Under the pieces are notes generated by a model. It did not search any database. It saw only the letters and a list, made by a program, of their open reading frames with translations, and was not told where the DNA came from. Of a DNA stretch of 64,000 bases, positions 1 to 8,608 are shown one piece after another (the stretch's first letter is position 1; each line of letters begins with the position of its first letter). The DNA comes from CAWDLX01 sp046728155 (GTDB lineage Bacteria; Actinomycetota; Actinomycetes; Mycobacteriales; Micromonosporaceae): positions 35,201-99,200 of the forward strand of contig JBKPDY010000006.1 of assembly GCA_046728155.1 (NCBI GenBank), read 5' to 3'. The translations under genes were made by a program, and so were the position numbers.

Positions 1-1
1 C

Positions 2-1396
2 GACCTGGTCGAGAACTCGCACGCGTCGACCTCACTCTCCTATCTGGACGGTGTGGCGAAGGCGCTGGAGATCTCCGGGCAGGTCGGCCGGACCGCGGTG
101 GCGGTCGTGGGCGACGGAGCCCTCACGGGCGGCATGTGCTGGGAGGCGCTGAACAACATCGCGGCCGCTCCGCACCGCCCGGTGGTGATCGTCCTCAACG
201 ACAACGGTCGGTCCTACGCTCCGACCGCCGGCGCCATCGGCCAGCATCTCACCGCGATTCCCATGACCGGATCCATCTTCGAGTTGCTCGGCCTGGCCTA
301 TATCGGGCCGATCGACGGCCACGACGCTCCGGCGGTGGAGGCCGCCCTGCGCAAGGCTCGCGGGCTGGGTATGCCGACGGTCGTGCACTGTATGACCCGT
401 AAGGGCGAGGGCTACCCGGCGGCGGAGGCCGACGAGGCCGAGAAGATGCACACGATCGGCCCGTCCGGGGGCCGGCCGGGCCGGACCTGGACGGACGTCT
501 TCGCCGACGAGCTGGTCGCCATCGGCGCGGAGCGCCCGGATGTGGTCGCCATCACAGCCGCGATGCCAGGGCCCACCGGGCTCTGCGCGTTCGCCGAGCG
601 CTATCCACATCGGACATTCGACGTGGGCATCGCCGAGCAGCACGCGGTCACCTCAGCGGCCGGCCTGGCGATCGGTGGTCTGCACCCGGTCGTCTGCATC
701 TACGGCACCTTTCTCAACCGCGCCTTCGACCAGGTGCTGATGGATGTCGCTCTGCACCGGTTGCCGGTCACGTTCGTGCTCGACCGGTCGGGCATCACCG
801 GCCCCGATGGCCCGTCCCACCACGGCATGTGGGACCTGACGCTGCTGGGCACTGTGCCCGGCATGCGGGTGGCCGCGCCTCGTGACGGGGCCATGCTCTG
901 CCGGCTCCTTCGCGAGGCCGTTGCGCACCCCGGTCCGGCCGCGGTTCGCTTCCCCAAGGCCGATGTCGCGGCCAACCTGGAGTGCCTGTGCCGCTTGGGC
1001 GGCGCCGACGTTCTCTTCTCCGACGCAGGCAATGATGTGCTCGTCATCTGCGTCGGTGCGCTCGCCGGCGCAGCCGTCGCGGCCGGGACCGAGCTGAGCG
1101 CGGGCGGGATCTCCGTGACCGTGGTCGATCCGGGCTGGGTGCTGCCGATCGGCGCGGAGCTCGTCGCGGCGGCCGCCAGTTACCGGTATGTGTACACCGT
1201 TGAGGACTGCGGCGAGCACGGTGGATACCGCGACGCCTTCGCCCGGGCCAGCCGTTCGGCCGGCCTGTCGACGCCGGTTCACGGCATCGCGCTGCCGCAA
1301 CGCTTCCTCCCGCACGGGGCGCGTGGCGCGATACTGGCCGAGCATGGTCTCGACGGACCCGGGATAGCCCACGCCGTACGATCCCTCGTCCGGTAG
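2..1396 (+). CDS. dxs: 1-deoxy-D-xylulose-5-phosphate synthase, 5'-truncated by window edge
   Basis: Condenses pyruvate and glyceraldehyde-3-phosphate to DXP with thiamine diphosphate, the first step of the MEP isoprenoid pathway in the cytoplasm. The open frame runs from base 2, so about 165 N-terminal residues lie outside the window; 464 residues are visible of the usual 620-640. Seen at the start is [11 protein letters not shown], the conserved His-containing DXS segment. GDGALTGG followed downstream by [11 protein letters not shown] forms the ThDP/Mg site, and [15 protein letters not shown] near visible residue 211 carries the catalytic Glu of the transketolase-like pyrimidine domain. The C-terminal transketolase domain is complete and ends in a TAG just before a strong hairpin. 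The variant NDNGRSY in place of NDNEMSI is usual in actinobacteria as far as I recall. Identification is firm. Confidence 0.96.
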   Translation, partial: DLVENSHASTSLSYLDGVAKALEISGQVGRTAVAVVGDGALTGGMCWEALNNIAAAPHRPVVIVLNDNGRSYAPTAGAIGQHLTAIPMTGSIFELLGLAYIGPIDGHDAPAVEAALRKARGLGMPTVVHCMTRKGEGYPAAEADEAEKMHTIGPSGGRPGRTWTDVFADELVAIGAERPDVVAITAAMPGPTGLCAFAERYPHRTFDVGIAEQHAVTSAAGLAIGGLHPVVCIYGTFLNRAFDQVLMDVALHRLPVTFVLDRSGITGPDGPSHHGMWDLTLLGTVPGMRVAAPRDGAMLCRLLREAVAHPGPAAVRFPKADVAANLECLCRLGGADVLFSDAGNDVLVICVGALAGAAVAAGTELSAGGISVTVVDPGWVLPIGAELVAAAASYRYVYTVEDCGEHGGYRDAFARASRSAGLSTPVHGIALPQRFLPHGARGAILAEHGLDGPGIAHAVRSLVR

Positions 1397-1428
1397 CCGG
1401 CGCCGCACTTGCACGTGCCGAGCGGAAA

Positions 1429-1460
1429 CCCGCTCCGGTGGGCTGACCCACCGGAGCGGG
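1429..1460 (+). terminator. Perfect 14-bp stem hairpin after dxs
   Basis: Arms 1429-1442 and 1447-1460 are perfectly complementary around a CTGA loop, 32 bases after the dxs stop. There is no T-tract, which is common for actinobacterial terminators. Confidence 0.75.
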
Positions 1461-1743
1461 GGCCGACGCGCTCGCCGTCCCAGCCGACCGCGCGGCAGGC
1501 GGCGCGGAGCAGCGCACCGCCGGGAGCTGCGCGACGCCACCGAACCGCGGACGTACCGCGGCCACGCGACCGGCTTGGTCACGCACGCTCACCGCGTATG
1601 ACGTCCGGATGGCATGACCAGTTCATCGGCCTTGAGATCCATTGTGGACACGTGAGCGCAGCCACGACCACGGCTGAACCGTAGGGCCGCGCCCGACGTA
1701 TGACGTAGACATCCTGGCGTCTAGGTGCCGAAGGGCTCCACGC
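1461..1743. other. Intergenic region between dxs and the WhiB-like gene
   Basis: The non-coding stretch 1397-1743 (347 bases) holds the dxs terminator and, beyond it, no convincing gene. Open frames here are GC-driven and have no ribosome site. The promoter of the WhiB-like gene is expected here. A GAAGGG ribosome site lies 8 bases before its ATG. Confidence 0.5.
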
Positions 1744-2160
1744 ATGCGGTCAAGTCCACCCGCCACGAGTTCACCGCCGCGGCCGGAGTTCTGGTGGCAG
1801 GACGCCGCGTGCGCGGGCCTCGACCCCGAATGGTGGTCGGACGACCGCTCCATGCGGCCGGTCGCCGTCGAGATCTGCCTACGCTGCCCGGTCCGGGAGC
1901 CATGCCTCGCCGAGGCGGTCCGCATCGGGGACTGCGGCGTCGTCCGCGGTGCGATGCTGCTGGTCAAGACGCGCCGTGGAAGTTCGGCGGTCTCGCTCAT
2001 CTGCTCGACCTGCCGGGTCCGACCGGTCATCATGACCGCGACCGGTCACACCTTCTACTGTGGACCGGACTGCGCGGCCAGCGCGGTCAAAGATGGCCGG
2101 ATGCCCACATACGTCCGTCGAGCCGCCGCCCGCAGACGGGGTCAGATCGCGAGCCGGTAG
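1744..2160 (+). CDS. WhiB-like iron-sulfur protein with C-terminal Cys extension (variant)
   Basis: 138 residues. Cys23, Cys45, Cys48 and Cys54 reproduce the Wbl pattern C-x21-C-x2-C-x5-C (WWQDAAC ... ICLRCPVREPC) that binds a 4Fe-4S cluster in WhiB proteins. Two features are unusual. The turn after the cluster reads CGVVRGA rather than the typical G-[VI]-W-G-G, with an extra Cys64. The tail also adds a second Cys set, CSTC at 87-90 and CGPDC at 106-110, resembling a zinc ribbon. Wbl proteins are small transcription factors, often sigma-binding, that control development or redox responses in actinobacteria. The start is ATG with GAAGGG 8 bases upstream. The 3' end overlaps the convergent HemD-like gene by 19 bases. 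Family membership is likely; function is not inferable. Confidence 0.82.
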   Translation: MRSSPPATSSPPRPEFWWQDAACAGLDPEWWSDDRSMRPVAVEICLRCPVREPCLAEAVRIGDCGVVRGAMLLVKTRRGSSAVSLICSTCRVRPVIMTATGHTFYCGPDCAASAVKDGRMPTYVRRAAARRRGQIASR

Positions 2161-3407
2161 CCACGCTTCACGACGGTCTGGACCAGCCCCAGTCCGTCCA
2201 GCTCGGTCCCGTCCAGGCAGCGGCGAAGTCGCGAGACCGCCATCTCGATCGCATGGTCGTCCACATCGGACCATCCTGGAACGTGGGTGCGGATCTCGGC
2301 CGCCGAGAGGACGCGTCCGGGCCGGCGGGCCAACGCGCGCAGAACCGCAACCGGTCCGGGCTGGATCGGAACGAGTACGTCACCGACCACGAGAGCCTGC
2401 CCCCGCAGCTGTATCCGCCGGCCATCGAGCACCAGGTAGAGGGCCCGCCGCGGTAGCTCCTGGGCTACGGTAGCGACCAGGTCGTCGACATACGGACGCG
2501 GCGCGACGATGACCGGCACCCCGCGCTCGACCAGGGGCTGCGCTGCCAGCGGGCCGAGGCATACGACGAGGACGTTCTCGACGACCGCGTTCAGCAGCTG
2601 GTCCAGGCTGGCGTCCACAGTGGCCTGCTCCACCAGGTTCTCGGTGCAGGAGGCCGACGTCAGCACGACGGCATCGACCTGGCGTCGCACCATCTGATCG
2701 GCGAGGCGGCGCAGTACGTCGCGGTGGTTGGGCGGCTGCAACCGGTACGTGCGCACCGGCACCACGTCCGCGCCGGTCTCGGCCAGTGCCAGGCAGAGTT
2801 CGCGGACCGGCTCGCCGTCGAGTTGAGCAAGCACCCGACGACCAGCCATGGGCTGCGCGAGCAGGTAAGCGAAGAGGTCCTCCGTGGTCGCGGATGCGGT
2901 GGACCAGATCTCGGTCAGTCCGAGCTCGCGAAGGCCGTCGGCGGCCCGGCCGTCGCGGGCGAGCAGCCTCGCTCCGGCGAACCGGCCGACGAGGTCGTCC
3001 GCCACGCCGAGCGAGCGCGCGGTGGCGAGCCAGCAACGGAGGCCGAACGCGGAGGAGACGACCACCTCGTCGGCGGGTCCTTCGACCGCAAGCCTGGTCG
3101 CGGCGGCGAGGTCGTCCGGATCGGCTTGGGCGACGGTACGGGTCGCCTGCACCGAGACCGTTCTGGCGCCGTAGCGGTCGAGGTACGCCGCTATCGGATG
3201 GTGCCGGCGGTCTGTGGCCACCGCAACCGTATAGCCCGCGAGCGGGAGCGGGCCGTCGTCTGCCGGCTGTGGGGCCGGGCGGTCGCTTGCTGTCGACGGC
3301 TCCGGTACGGTCGGATCCGCCTGCCGGTCCGAACGCCTCGTCGCCGGCGAGCCCGCGCTGGTCAACTCCGCTGAGAGAGTCCGTCCTGCTGCGCCCACCG
3401 CTGGCAC
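2142..3407 (-). CDS. Uroporphyrinogen-III synthase-like / winged-helix regulator fusion
   Basis: 421 residues. About residues 55-310 form a two-lobed HemD-type domain (starts LAGYTVAVATDRR, with segments VVVSSAFGLRCWL and VVLTSASCTENL in the expected places). About residues 325-421 form an OmpR/PhoB-type winged-helix DNA-binding domain (VLSAAEIRTHV, HAIEMAVSRLRRCLDG, VKRGYRLAI). The same architecture occurs in the mycobacterial Rv0260c family, annotated as HemD plus response-regulator C-terminus. Whether it makes uroporphyrinogen III or only senses a tetrapyrrole or related ligand is unknown. No other haem genes are adjacent. The first 54 residues are low-complexity, so the start may be further downstream. 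It ends convergently with the WhiB-like gene, overlapping it by 19 bases. Confidence 0.85.
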   Translation of the reverse strand: MPAVGAAGRTLSAELTSAGSPATRRSDRQADPTVPEPSTASDRPAPQPADDGPLPLAGYTVAVATDRRHHPIAAYLDRYGARTVSVQATRTVAQADPDDLAAATRLAVEGPADEVVVSSAFGLRCWLATARSLGVADDLVGRFAGARLLARDGRAADGLRELGLTEIWSTASATTEDLFAYLLAQPMAGRRVLAQLDGEPVRELCLALAETGADVVPVRTYRLQPPNHRDVLRRLADQMVRRQVDAVVLTSASCTENLVEQATVDASLDQLLNAVVENVLVVCLGPLAAQPLVERGVPVIVAPRPYVDDLVATVAQELPRRALYLVLDGRRIQLRGQALVVGDVLVPIQPGPVAVLRALARRPGRVLSAAEIRTHVPGWSDVDDHAIEMAVSRLRRCLDGTELDGLGLVQTVVKRGYRLAI

Positions 3408-3458
3408 CGACGCGTCTCCTCGCGGCCGATCGACACTCCGTGGGGTGGAAACCGGGGT

Positions 3459-3489
3459 CCCCGCGGAGACGCGAAGCGTCTTCGTGGGG
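3459..3489. other. 14-bp stem-loop (two G-U pairs) in divergent intergenic region
   Basis: Arms 3459-3472 and 3476-3489 pair around a GAA loop, with two G-T/G-U wobbles on the plus strand. It lies 52 bases upstream of the HemD-like start and 220 upstream of the sugar-binding lipoprotein. The rest of the 301-base gap 3408-3708 shows no gene. The hairpin could be a 5' leader structure or a terminator remnant. Confidence 0.45.
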
Positions 3490-3708
3490 GCAAATCTCTG
3501 GTGCAGTCAGTGTCGCCGGGCGGCAGGTAACGGGCGACTGACGCGCGATTACGGTTGGATAAAGTTCCGCTCACCGATGCGACATGCCCGTCGTGCTGAT
3601 CTTGTGAGGACTGCTTCGGTTATGTTGCGGCGGGTTGGCTAACCTGGCGTCGCGGACGATCGGGCCGGGAAACTCCGTGCAGGCCCTGCCAGACGACCAG
3701 GAGAGCCC

Positions 3709-5055
3709 GTGGCCACCAAGGAGTCCATGCCACGAACACAGCACTGGCGCGGACTTCTACTCGCCGCCGGCCTGGCGATCGTCGCCATGGCGGCCACCGG
3801 CTGCTTCGGCAGCCGCCCGCCACCGGGCCGCGGCCCTGGGCCCGATCTGACCGGCCAGATGCTGGAAGTCGCGGCGACATGGTCCGGCACCGAACAGCAG
3901 AATTTCCAGGCCGTGCTGGACGCTTTCCACGCCAGGACCGGCGCTAGGGTCACCTACACCTCGGGCGGAAACGACCTCGCCGTCCTCCTCAACAGCCGGC
4001 TCGCGGGCGGCTCGCCCCCCGACGTGGCGATCATCCCGCAGCCGGGCGTCGTCGCGGAACTTGTCGCCAAGGGAGCCGTCAAACCCCTCACTGGCGAGGC
4101 GCTCGAGGCCGTCCGGGCGAACTACTCCGATGCGTGGCAGAGGCAGGGCCGGTTCCACGGCTTGCAGTACGCCTTCTACTTCAAGGTGGCCGACAAGTCC
4201 GTCATCTGGTACCGAACCGACGACTTCGACGAAGCGGGACTGATCCCGCCACGGACCTGGGACGAATTCCTCGCGGCGTCGCGGACCCTGAACGAGGCCG
4301 GGAGAATTCCAATCGTGGCGGCCGGTAGCGACGGCTGGGTTCTCACCGACTGGTTCGAGAACGCGTACCTGCGTATCGCCGGCGCCACCAACTATGACAA
4401 GCTCGCCCGGCATGAGATCCCGTGGACCGACCCCACCGTGGTCCAGACGCTCACGCTGCTGCAGCGGTACTGGACCACACCGAAGTACATCGAGGGCGGT
4501 CCGGCGGGCGCGGTCCAGATCTCGTTCACCCAGGCGATCGCCGACGTGTTCGGCGCGACCCCCAAGGCATCCATGGTCTTCGAGGGCGACTTCGTGGCGG
4601 CCGAGATCGACAAGCTGGGCAAGGTGAAGGTGGGTGGCGGGGCAAGGTTCTTCGACTGGCCCTCCATCAACGGCTCGTCCCCGGCGGTCGTGACCGCGGG
4701 CGACCAGGCCGTCGCGATGAAGGACACCTCGGCAGCCATGGCGTTGATGGCGTTCCTCGCCTCGCCCGACGCGGCCAGGATCGAGGCGGCGGCGGGTGGT
4801 TTCATATCGGCGAACCGCAATATCGGCGCCTCGGCCTACCCGGACGCGATCACCCGGGAGCTGGCCGAGAACGTGGCCACCGCGCCTTTGCTGCGGTTCG
4901 ACCTCTCCGACCAGGCACCGCAGGCGTTCGGGGGAAGCAGCAGCAGCGACATGTGGGTGCTCCTGCAGACCTTCCTGCGGGAGTCCACTCCGCCGACGAC
5001 GATGGCTCAACAGCTCGAAGCCGCCGCCACCAAGGACTTCGGGAGCGACGGATGA
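3709..5055 (+). CDS. Sugar ABC transporter substrate-binding lipoprotein (CUT1 type)
   Basis: 448 residues. The N-terminus has a charged region, a hydrophobic stretch and the lipobox ATGC with Cys32, so it is an exported, membrane-anchored lipoprotein. The mature part is a type-1 extracellular solute-binding protein (WSGTEQQNFQAVLDAF near the start, PPDVAIIPQPGVV, ARFFDWPSING). It should deliver an oligosaccharide to the two permeases that follow. The start is GTG with GGAG about 6 bases upstream; an in-frame ATG at codon 7 is an alternative. It overlaps the next permease by ATGA, so the three genes are one operon. The permeases most resemble alpha-glucoside AglF/AglG systems, but the sugar is not proven. 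Confidence 0.9.
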   Translation: MATKESMPRTQHWRGLLLAAGLAIVAMAATGCFGSRPPPGRGPGPDLTGQMLEVAATWSGTEQQNFQAVLDAFHARTGARVTYTSGGNDLAVLLNSRLAGGSPPDVAIIPQPGVVAELVAKGAVKPLTGEALEAVRANYSDAWQRQGRFHGLQYAFYFKVADKSVIWYRTDDFDEAGLIPPRTWDEFLAASRTLNEAGRIPIVAAGSDGWVLTDWFENAYLRIAGATNYDKLARHEIPWTDPTVVQTLTLLQRYWTTPKYIEGGPAGAVQISFTQAIADVFGATPKASMVFEGDFVAAEIDKLGKVKVGGGARFFDWPSINGSSPAVVTAGDQAVAMKDTSAAMALMAFLASPDAARIEAAAGGFISANRNIGASAYPDAITRELAENVATAPLLRFDLSDQAPQAFGGSSSSDMWVLLQTFLRESTPPTTMAQQLEAAATKDFGSDG

Positions 5056-6344
5056 CCGGCACCGCGATGCGCGAGCGTCGAACGGTCGCGCTGCTGTTCA
5101 TCGTCCCGGCGTTGGTCATGCTTGGGGTGCTGGTCTGCTATCCGATCGTCTACACGATCTGGCTGAGCCTGCACAGCCGCGACGGCGGCCGGTATGTCGG
5201 GCTGGCCAACTACGTCACCATGTTCACCGCCGCCGAGACCCGGCGGGCGATCATCAACAACGCCGTCTGGGTCGCGGTGGCGCCGACGATCGTCACCACT
5301 CTCGGCCTGCTGTTCGCGGTCCTCACCGAGCGGGTCGGCCGGGCGAGGGTGCTCAAGACGATCCTGTTCATGCCGATGGCGATCTCGTTCCTGGCCGCCG
5401 GGGTCACCTGGCGGCTGGTCTACGACACAAGTCCCGACCGGGGCGTGCTCAACGCGGGGATCGTGGCGGTGCACGACCTCTTCGCTCCGCCGTCGCCGTA
5501 TTACGGAATGAACCCGCGAGATGGCGGACCGCTCGTGCCCAGCGGCGACGGCGGATTCCAGGCGGCCACGCCCGTCGCCGGCGGCAGCGTCGTCGACCTG
5601 CCCCTGGTCGGGCTGCCCCAGGACCGTATTCCGGAGCGGGCCGGCGCCGCTCTCCGGGCCACGCCATCGTCCGGTGTGGACGGTACGGTCTGGCTCGACT
5701 TCGCCCGTGGTGGCGGCGGCGCGCCCGGGGTGATCGACCCGACGGAGAAGGGGCTGCCCGGGATGACCGTCGAGGTGCTGCGGGGTGGCCAGGTGATCGC
5801 GACCACCGACACCGACCAGGCGGGACGGTTCGCATTCCCAGGCCTGACCGACGGCGGCTACACGATACGACTCGCGGGGAAGAATTTCGCACCACCCTTC
5901 AACGGACTCAGCTGGCTCGGTCCCAGCCTCATCACGCCCGCGCTCATCGGCGCATACATCTGGATCTGGGCCGGGTTCGCGATGGTACTCATCTCCGCCG
6001 GCCTGGCCGTGCTCCCCCGGGACGCTCTGGACGCCGCCCGGGTGGACGGTGCCACGGAGTGGCAGGTTCTCCGGCGGGTGACGGTTCCGTTGACGCGACC
6101 GGTATTGGTGGTCGTTCTCGTGACCCTGGTCATCAACGTCCTCAAGATATTCGATCTCGTGTACGTCCTGGCCCCTGAGTCGTCTCAGCCGTCGGCCAAC
6201 GTGGTGGCGCTGGAGATGTACCGGGTCTCGTTCGGCGGCGGGCTCGACTACGGTCTGGGCAGCGCGCTCGCGGTTCTGCTGTTCATCCTGGTGCTGCCTG
6301 CGATGCTGTTCAATATCCGCCGGTTGAGGAGAGAGCGGGCATGA
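5052..6344 (+). CDS. Sugar ABC permease with inserted extracellular Cna-B/SdrD-like domain
   Basis: 430 residues from the ATG that overlaps the upstream stop (ATGA); the open frame continues upstream but only inside the previous gene. The MalF-type core has TM segments near residues 11-35, 65-90 and 100-120 and from about 288 on. The EAA loop LPRDALDAARVDGATEW, near 321-338, contacts the ATPase. Between the third and fourth core helices sits an insert of about 140 residues (roughly 145-285) that ordinary CUT1 permeases of about 300 residues lack. Its second half (VWLDFARGG, KGLPGMTVEVL, TDTDQAGRFAFPGL, GGYTIRL) reads like a Cna-B/SdrD prealbumin-like beta domain and should be extracytoplasmic. 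It may dock the binding protein (inference). It is followed by the second permease through another ATGA. Confidence 0.9.
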   Translation: MTGTAMRERRTVALLFIVPALVMLGVLVCYPIVYTIWLSLHSRDGGRYVGLANYVTMFTAAETRRAIINNAVWVAVAPTIVTTLGLLFAVLTERVGRARVLKTILFMPMAISFLAAGVTWRLVYDTSPDRGVLNAGIVAVHDLFAPPSPYYGMNPRDGGPLVPSGDGGFQAATPVAGGSVVDLPLVGLPQDRIPERAGAALRATPSSGVDGTVWLDFARGGGGAPGVIDPTEKGLPGMTVEVLRGGQVIATTDTDQAGRFAFPGLTDGGYTIRLAGKNFAPPFNGLSWLGPSLITPALIGAYIWIWAGFAMVLISAGLAVLPRDALDAARVDGATEWQVLRRVTVPLTRPVLVVVLVTLVINVLKIFDLVYVLAPESSQPSANVVALEMYRVSFGGGLDYGLGSALAVLLFILVLPAMLFNIRRLRRERA

Positions 6345-7261
6345 GCCTCGTGACCGTCCGTCCCGTACCGGAGTTGATGCCGGCCGGCACTGCCATCACC
6401 CCCCCGCCACGGCCGGGACCGCTCGCCCGCTTCGTCGGCAGGTTCGGGCCGGTCGTGCTGCGCCTCCTGGTCGGGCTCGTCGGAGTGTTCTGGCTGGTGC
6501 CGACGCTGGGGTTGGCCGTCGCCAGTCTGCGCTCGACCGCCGACAACAGCGCGACGGGATGGTGGCACATCTTCACCGCTCCGAGCGAGTTGACCCTGCG
6601 CAACTACGCGAACCTGCTGGGCAATCCGGCGATGCTCGGCTCGTTGTGGAACACGATGCTGATCACTGTTCCGGCTACGGTACTGCTAGTCGTGATCGGA
6701 TCGCTTGCCGGGTACGCGCTGGCGTGGGCCGACTTCCGCGGCCAGGACGCGTTGTTCGTCGTGGTCGTGGCCCTCAACGTCGTGCCGATCCAGGTGGCGA
6801 TCATCCCCGACGCGGCCATCTTCCGGCATCTGGGGATCTACGGCCACATCCCGGCGGTTGTGGCGTTCCACGTGGCATTCGGTCTACCGTTCGCGATCTT
6901 CTTGCTGCGCAACTTCTTCGCCGGTTTACCGCGGGACCTGATCGAGGCGGCCAGGACGGACGGCGCCACGGAGGCGTCGATCTTCACCAGGGTCGTGCTG
7001 CCGATCGGCTGGCCGGCGGTGGCCTCGCTGGCGATCTTCGAGTTCCTCTGGGTCTGGAACGATCTGCTCGTCGCGTTGGTGTTCGCCACGTCGGACAATG
7101 CGCCGATCACGTACGCGTTGCGGGAACAGACCCGGGCCTTCTCGTCCAACATCGACATCATCGGACCGGGCTCATTCATCTCGATGCTCATCCCCCTCGC
7201 GGGGTTCTTCGCCTTCCAGCGGTACTTCGTCCGGGGCGTCGTCGCCGGATCGATGACCTGA
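6341..7261 (+). CDS. Sugar ABC permease, MalG/AglG type
   Basis: 306 residues, six predicted membrane helices and the EAA loop LPRDLIEAARTDGATEA, as in CUT1 inner permeases. It pairs with the preceding permease and binding lipoprotein to import a sugar. The start ATG overlaps the upstream stop. No ATP-binding subunit follows. In actinobacteria such importers usually share an MsiK-type ATPase encoded elsewhere (established knowledge). The next gene is on the opposite strand, 41 bases away, and no clear terminator hairpin is visible between them. Confidence 0.92.
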   Translation: MSLVTVRPVPELMPAGTAITPPPRPGPLARFVGRFGPVVLRLLVGLVGVFWLVPTLGLAVASLRSTADNSATGWWHIFTAPSELTLRNYANLLGNPAMLGSLWNTMLITVPATVLLVVIGSLAGYALAWADFRGQDALFVVVVALNVVPIQVAIIPDAAIFRHLGIYGHIPAVVAFHVAFGLPFAIFLLRNFFAGLPRDLIEAARTDGATEASIFTRVVLPIGWPAVASLAIFEFLWVWNDLLVALVFATSDNAPITYALREQTRAFSSNIDIIGPGSFISMLIPLAGFFAFQRYFVRGVVAGSMT

Positions 7262-7302
7262 ACGATCCTGGAGAGTTCTACCCGCCCACGATCGGTGCGT
7301 GG

Positions 7303-8538
7303 CTAGGTCACCGATCGCAGACCGGTCACTCCGGGAACCGTGACTCTGCCCAGCCGCCGGCCGGTAGCGGCGTCACGCCACTCGATCGCGTCGCCGAGTC
7401 CGACGTAGACCCGAGAACCATCCACACTGGACGCGAGCCCGAGCGCGGTGCCCGGTAGTTCCCACCTCGTCCGGACGGTCAGGTCCGGTCGACCCAGGAC
7501 GAGCACCCGTGCGCCGGCGGCGATGAACACTGCGTCCGCCGCGGCGACCGCGAACGCGTTTCCTGGCAACGGCTCGACGTTGGCGACGCGATCTACGGTC
7601 AGCGAATCGCTGTCGACCACGGCGAGGTGGCCGCCGGCGGCGTCGACGACGTAGAGCTGCCCACCGTCCGGACGGATCGCGAGGGGGTGCCCGGCGTTGG
7701 GACTCACCCCGAACGGTGACGGCAGGTCCACGCAGTAGGCCCAGTGCTGGTCGAGCTGGAGCGTGTGGATGAAGGCGAGATCCGCGTCCGGCCAGGCGTC
7801 GTCGGCCGCCGCGGCTCCGGGCTGGTTCGTGTAGAGGGTGTAGAGCACATCATGGTTGGGCGCGAAGACCGCGTTGCGACGCCGGCCGCGCATCTCCTCC
7901 TCGGCGCCCGGCGGGATCGGAACCTTGTCCCGTGTCAACAGCGGCGTCGGCGCCTTGGTCACCAGATTGACCTCGCGTACCCGGTAGTGCTCCGGGGCGG
8001 TCGCCGGCTGCCAGTCCAGGACGTAGATGCCGTGGCCGTCGACGGTGAAGGCGTCCGGCACGTAGTTTCCGGAGAGGTCGACCCGCACCGGGTCGGTTTC
8101 GGCACCGACGATGAGCATGCTCGTCTGCGGCCGGCCGGCCGGGGCGTACGCCGCGACCGGAGCCCCGGGTTCCTTCGCCGGCGCGACGAGCGCGACCATG
8201 TTCCCGGCCCCGCCGGCGACGGCGGGCGCCCACGCTCCGGCCAGCCGCAGCGTGTTGAGGACTTCGCCGTCGTGGGTCGATATCACGACGAGGTCGGTGT
8301 CCACGGCCCGGGCCCGGGTTGCGAATATCGTCGATCCGTCAGGCGTCGCCGCCGCGGCGCCGACCCGGTCGACGCCACTGCCCCGCACGACGGCGAGCCC
8401 GTCGCCGAGGTCCACGAGCAGGACGTCCGGCGGTCCGGACGCCGGACCCGCGGTGGCCTGCCGAGGTGCAGCGCAACCGGCTACCGTGGCTGCGGCGCCC
8501 GCACCGACGAGGGCGAGGAACTGGCGTCGTGTCGTCAT
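7303..8538 (-). CDS. Tat-exported beta-propeller-like lipoprotein, function unknown
   Basis: 411 residues from the ATG at 8538; the frame is open further upstream but that part is GC-driven. The N-terminus TTRRQFLALVGAGAAA then VAGC is a twin-arginine signal with a lipobox (Cys22), so the protein folds before export and is lipid-anchored. The body has repeated blades of the YncE/PQQ-like kind (HPLAIRPDGGQLYVVDAA, ALGLASSVDGSRVYVGLG), suggesting a seven-bladed propeller without visible catalytic residues. It lies divergent to a membrane-fused ECF sigma factor only 70 bases away. The two could form a regulatory pair in which this protein is the outside partner (inference). Confidence 0.72.
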   Translation of the reverse strand: MTTRRQFLALVGAGAAATVAGCAAPRQATAGPASGPPDVLLVDLGDGLAVVRGSGVDRVGAAAATPDGSTIFATRARAVDTDLVVISTHDGEVLNTLRLAGAWAPAVAGGAGNMVALVAPAKEPGAPVAAYAPAGRPQTSMLIVGAETDPVRVDLSGNYVPDAFTVDGHGIYVLDWQPATAPEHYRVREVNLVTKAPTPLLTRDKVPIPPGAEEEMRGRRRNAVFAPNHDVLYTLYTNQPGAAAADDAWPDADLAFIHTLQLDQHWAYCVDLPSPFGVSPNAGHPLAIRPDGGQLYVVDAAGGHLAVVDSDSLTVDRVANVEPLPGNAFAVAAADAVFIAAGARVLVLGRPDLTVRTRWELPGTALGLASSVDGSRVYVGLGDAIEWRDAATGRRLGRVTVPGVTGLRSVT

Positions 8539-8608
8539 ACCCTGGTGACACCGAGGGAACCCGTACGGTTCCGGCGGTGTCAGTGGGGGAAAGGAGGTTG
8601 ACGGCTCC

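Noticed and set aside
653..1582. Long minus-strand open frames opposite dxs
   Set aside because: Arg/Pro/Gly-rich translation, no ribosome site and no family resemblance; a product of high GC at third positions of the real gene.
4422..5051. 210-codon upstream extension of the first permease
   Set aside because: It lies inside the binding-protein gene in another frame. The ATGA junction at 5052 with a normal permease N-terminus is far more convincing.
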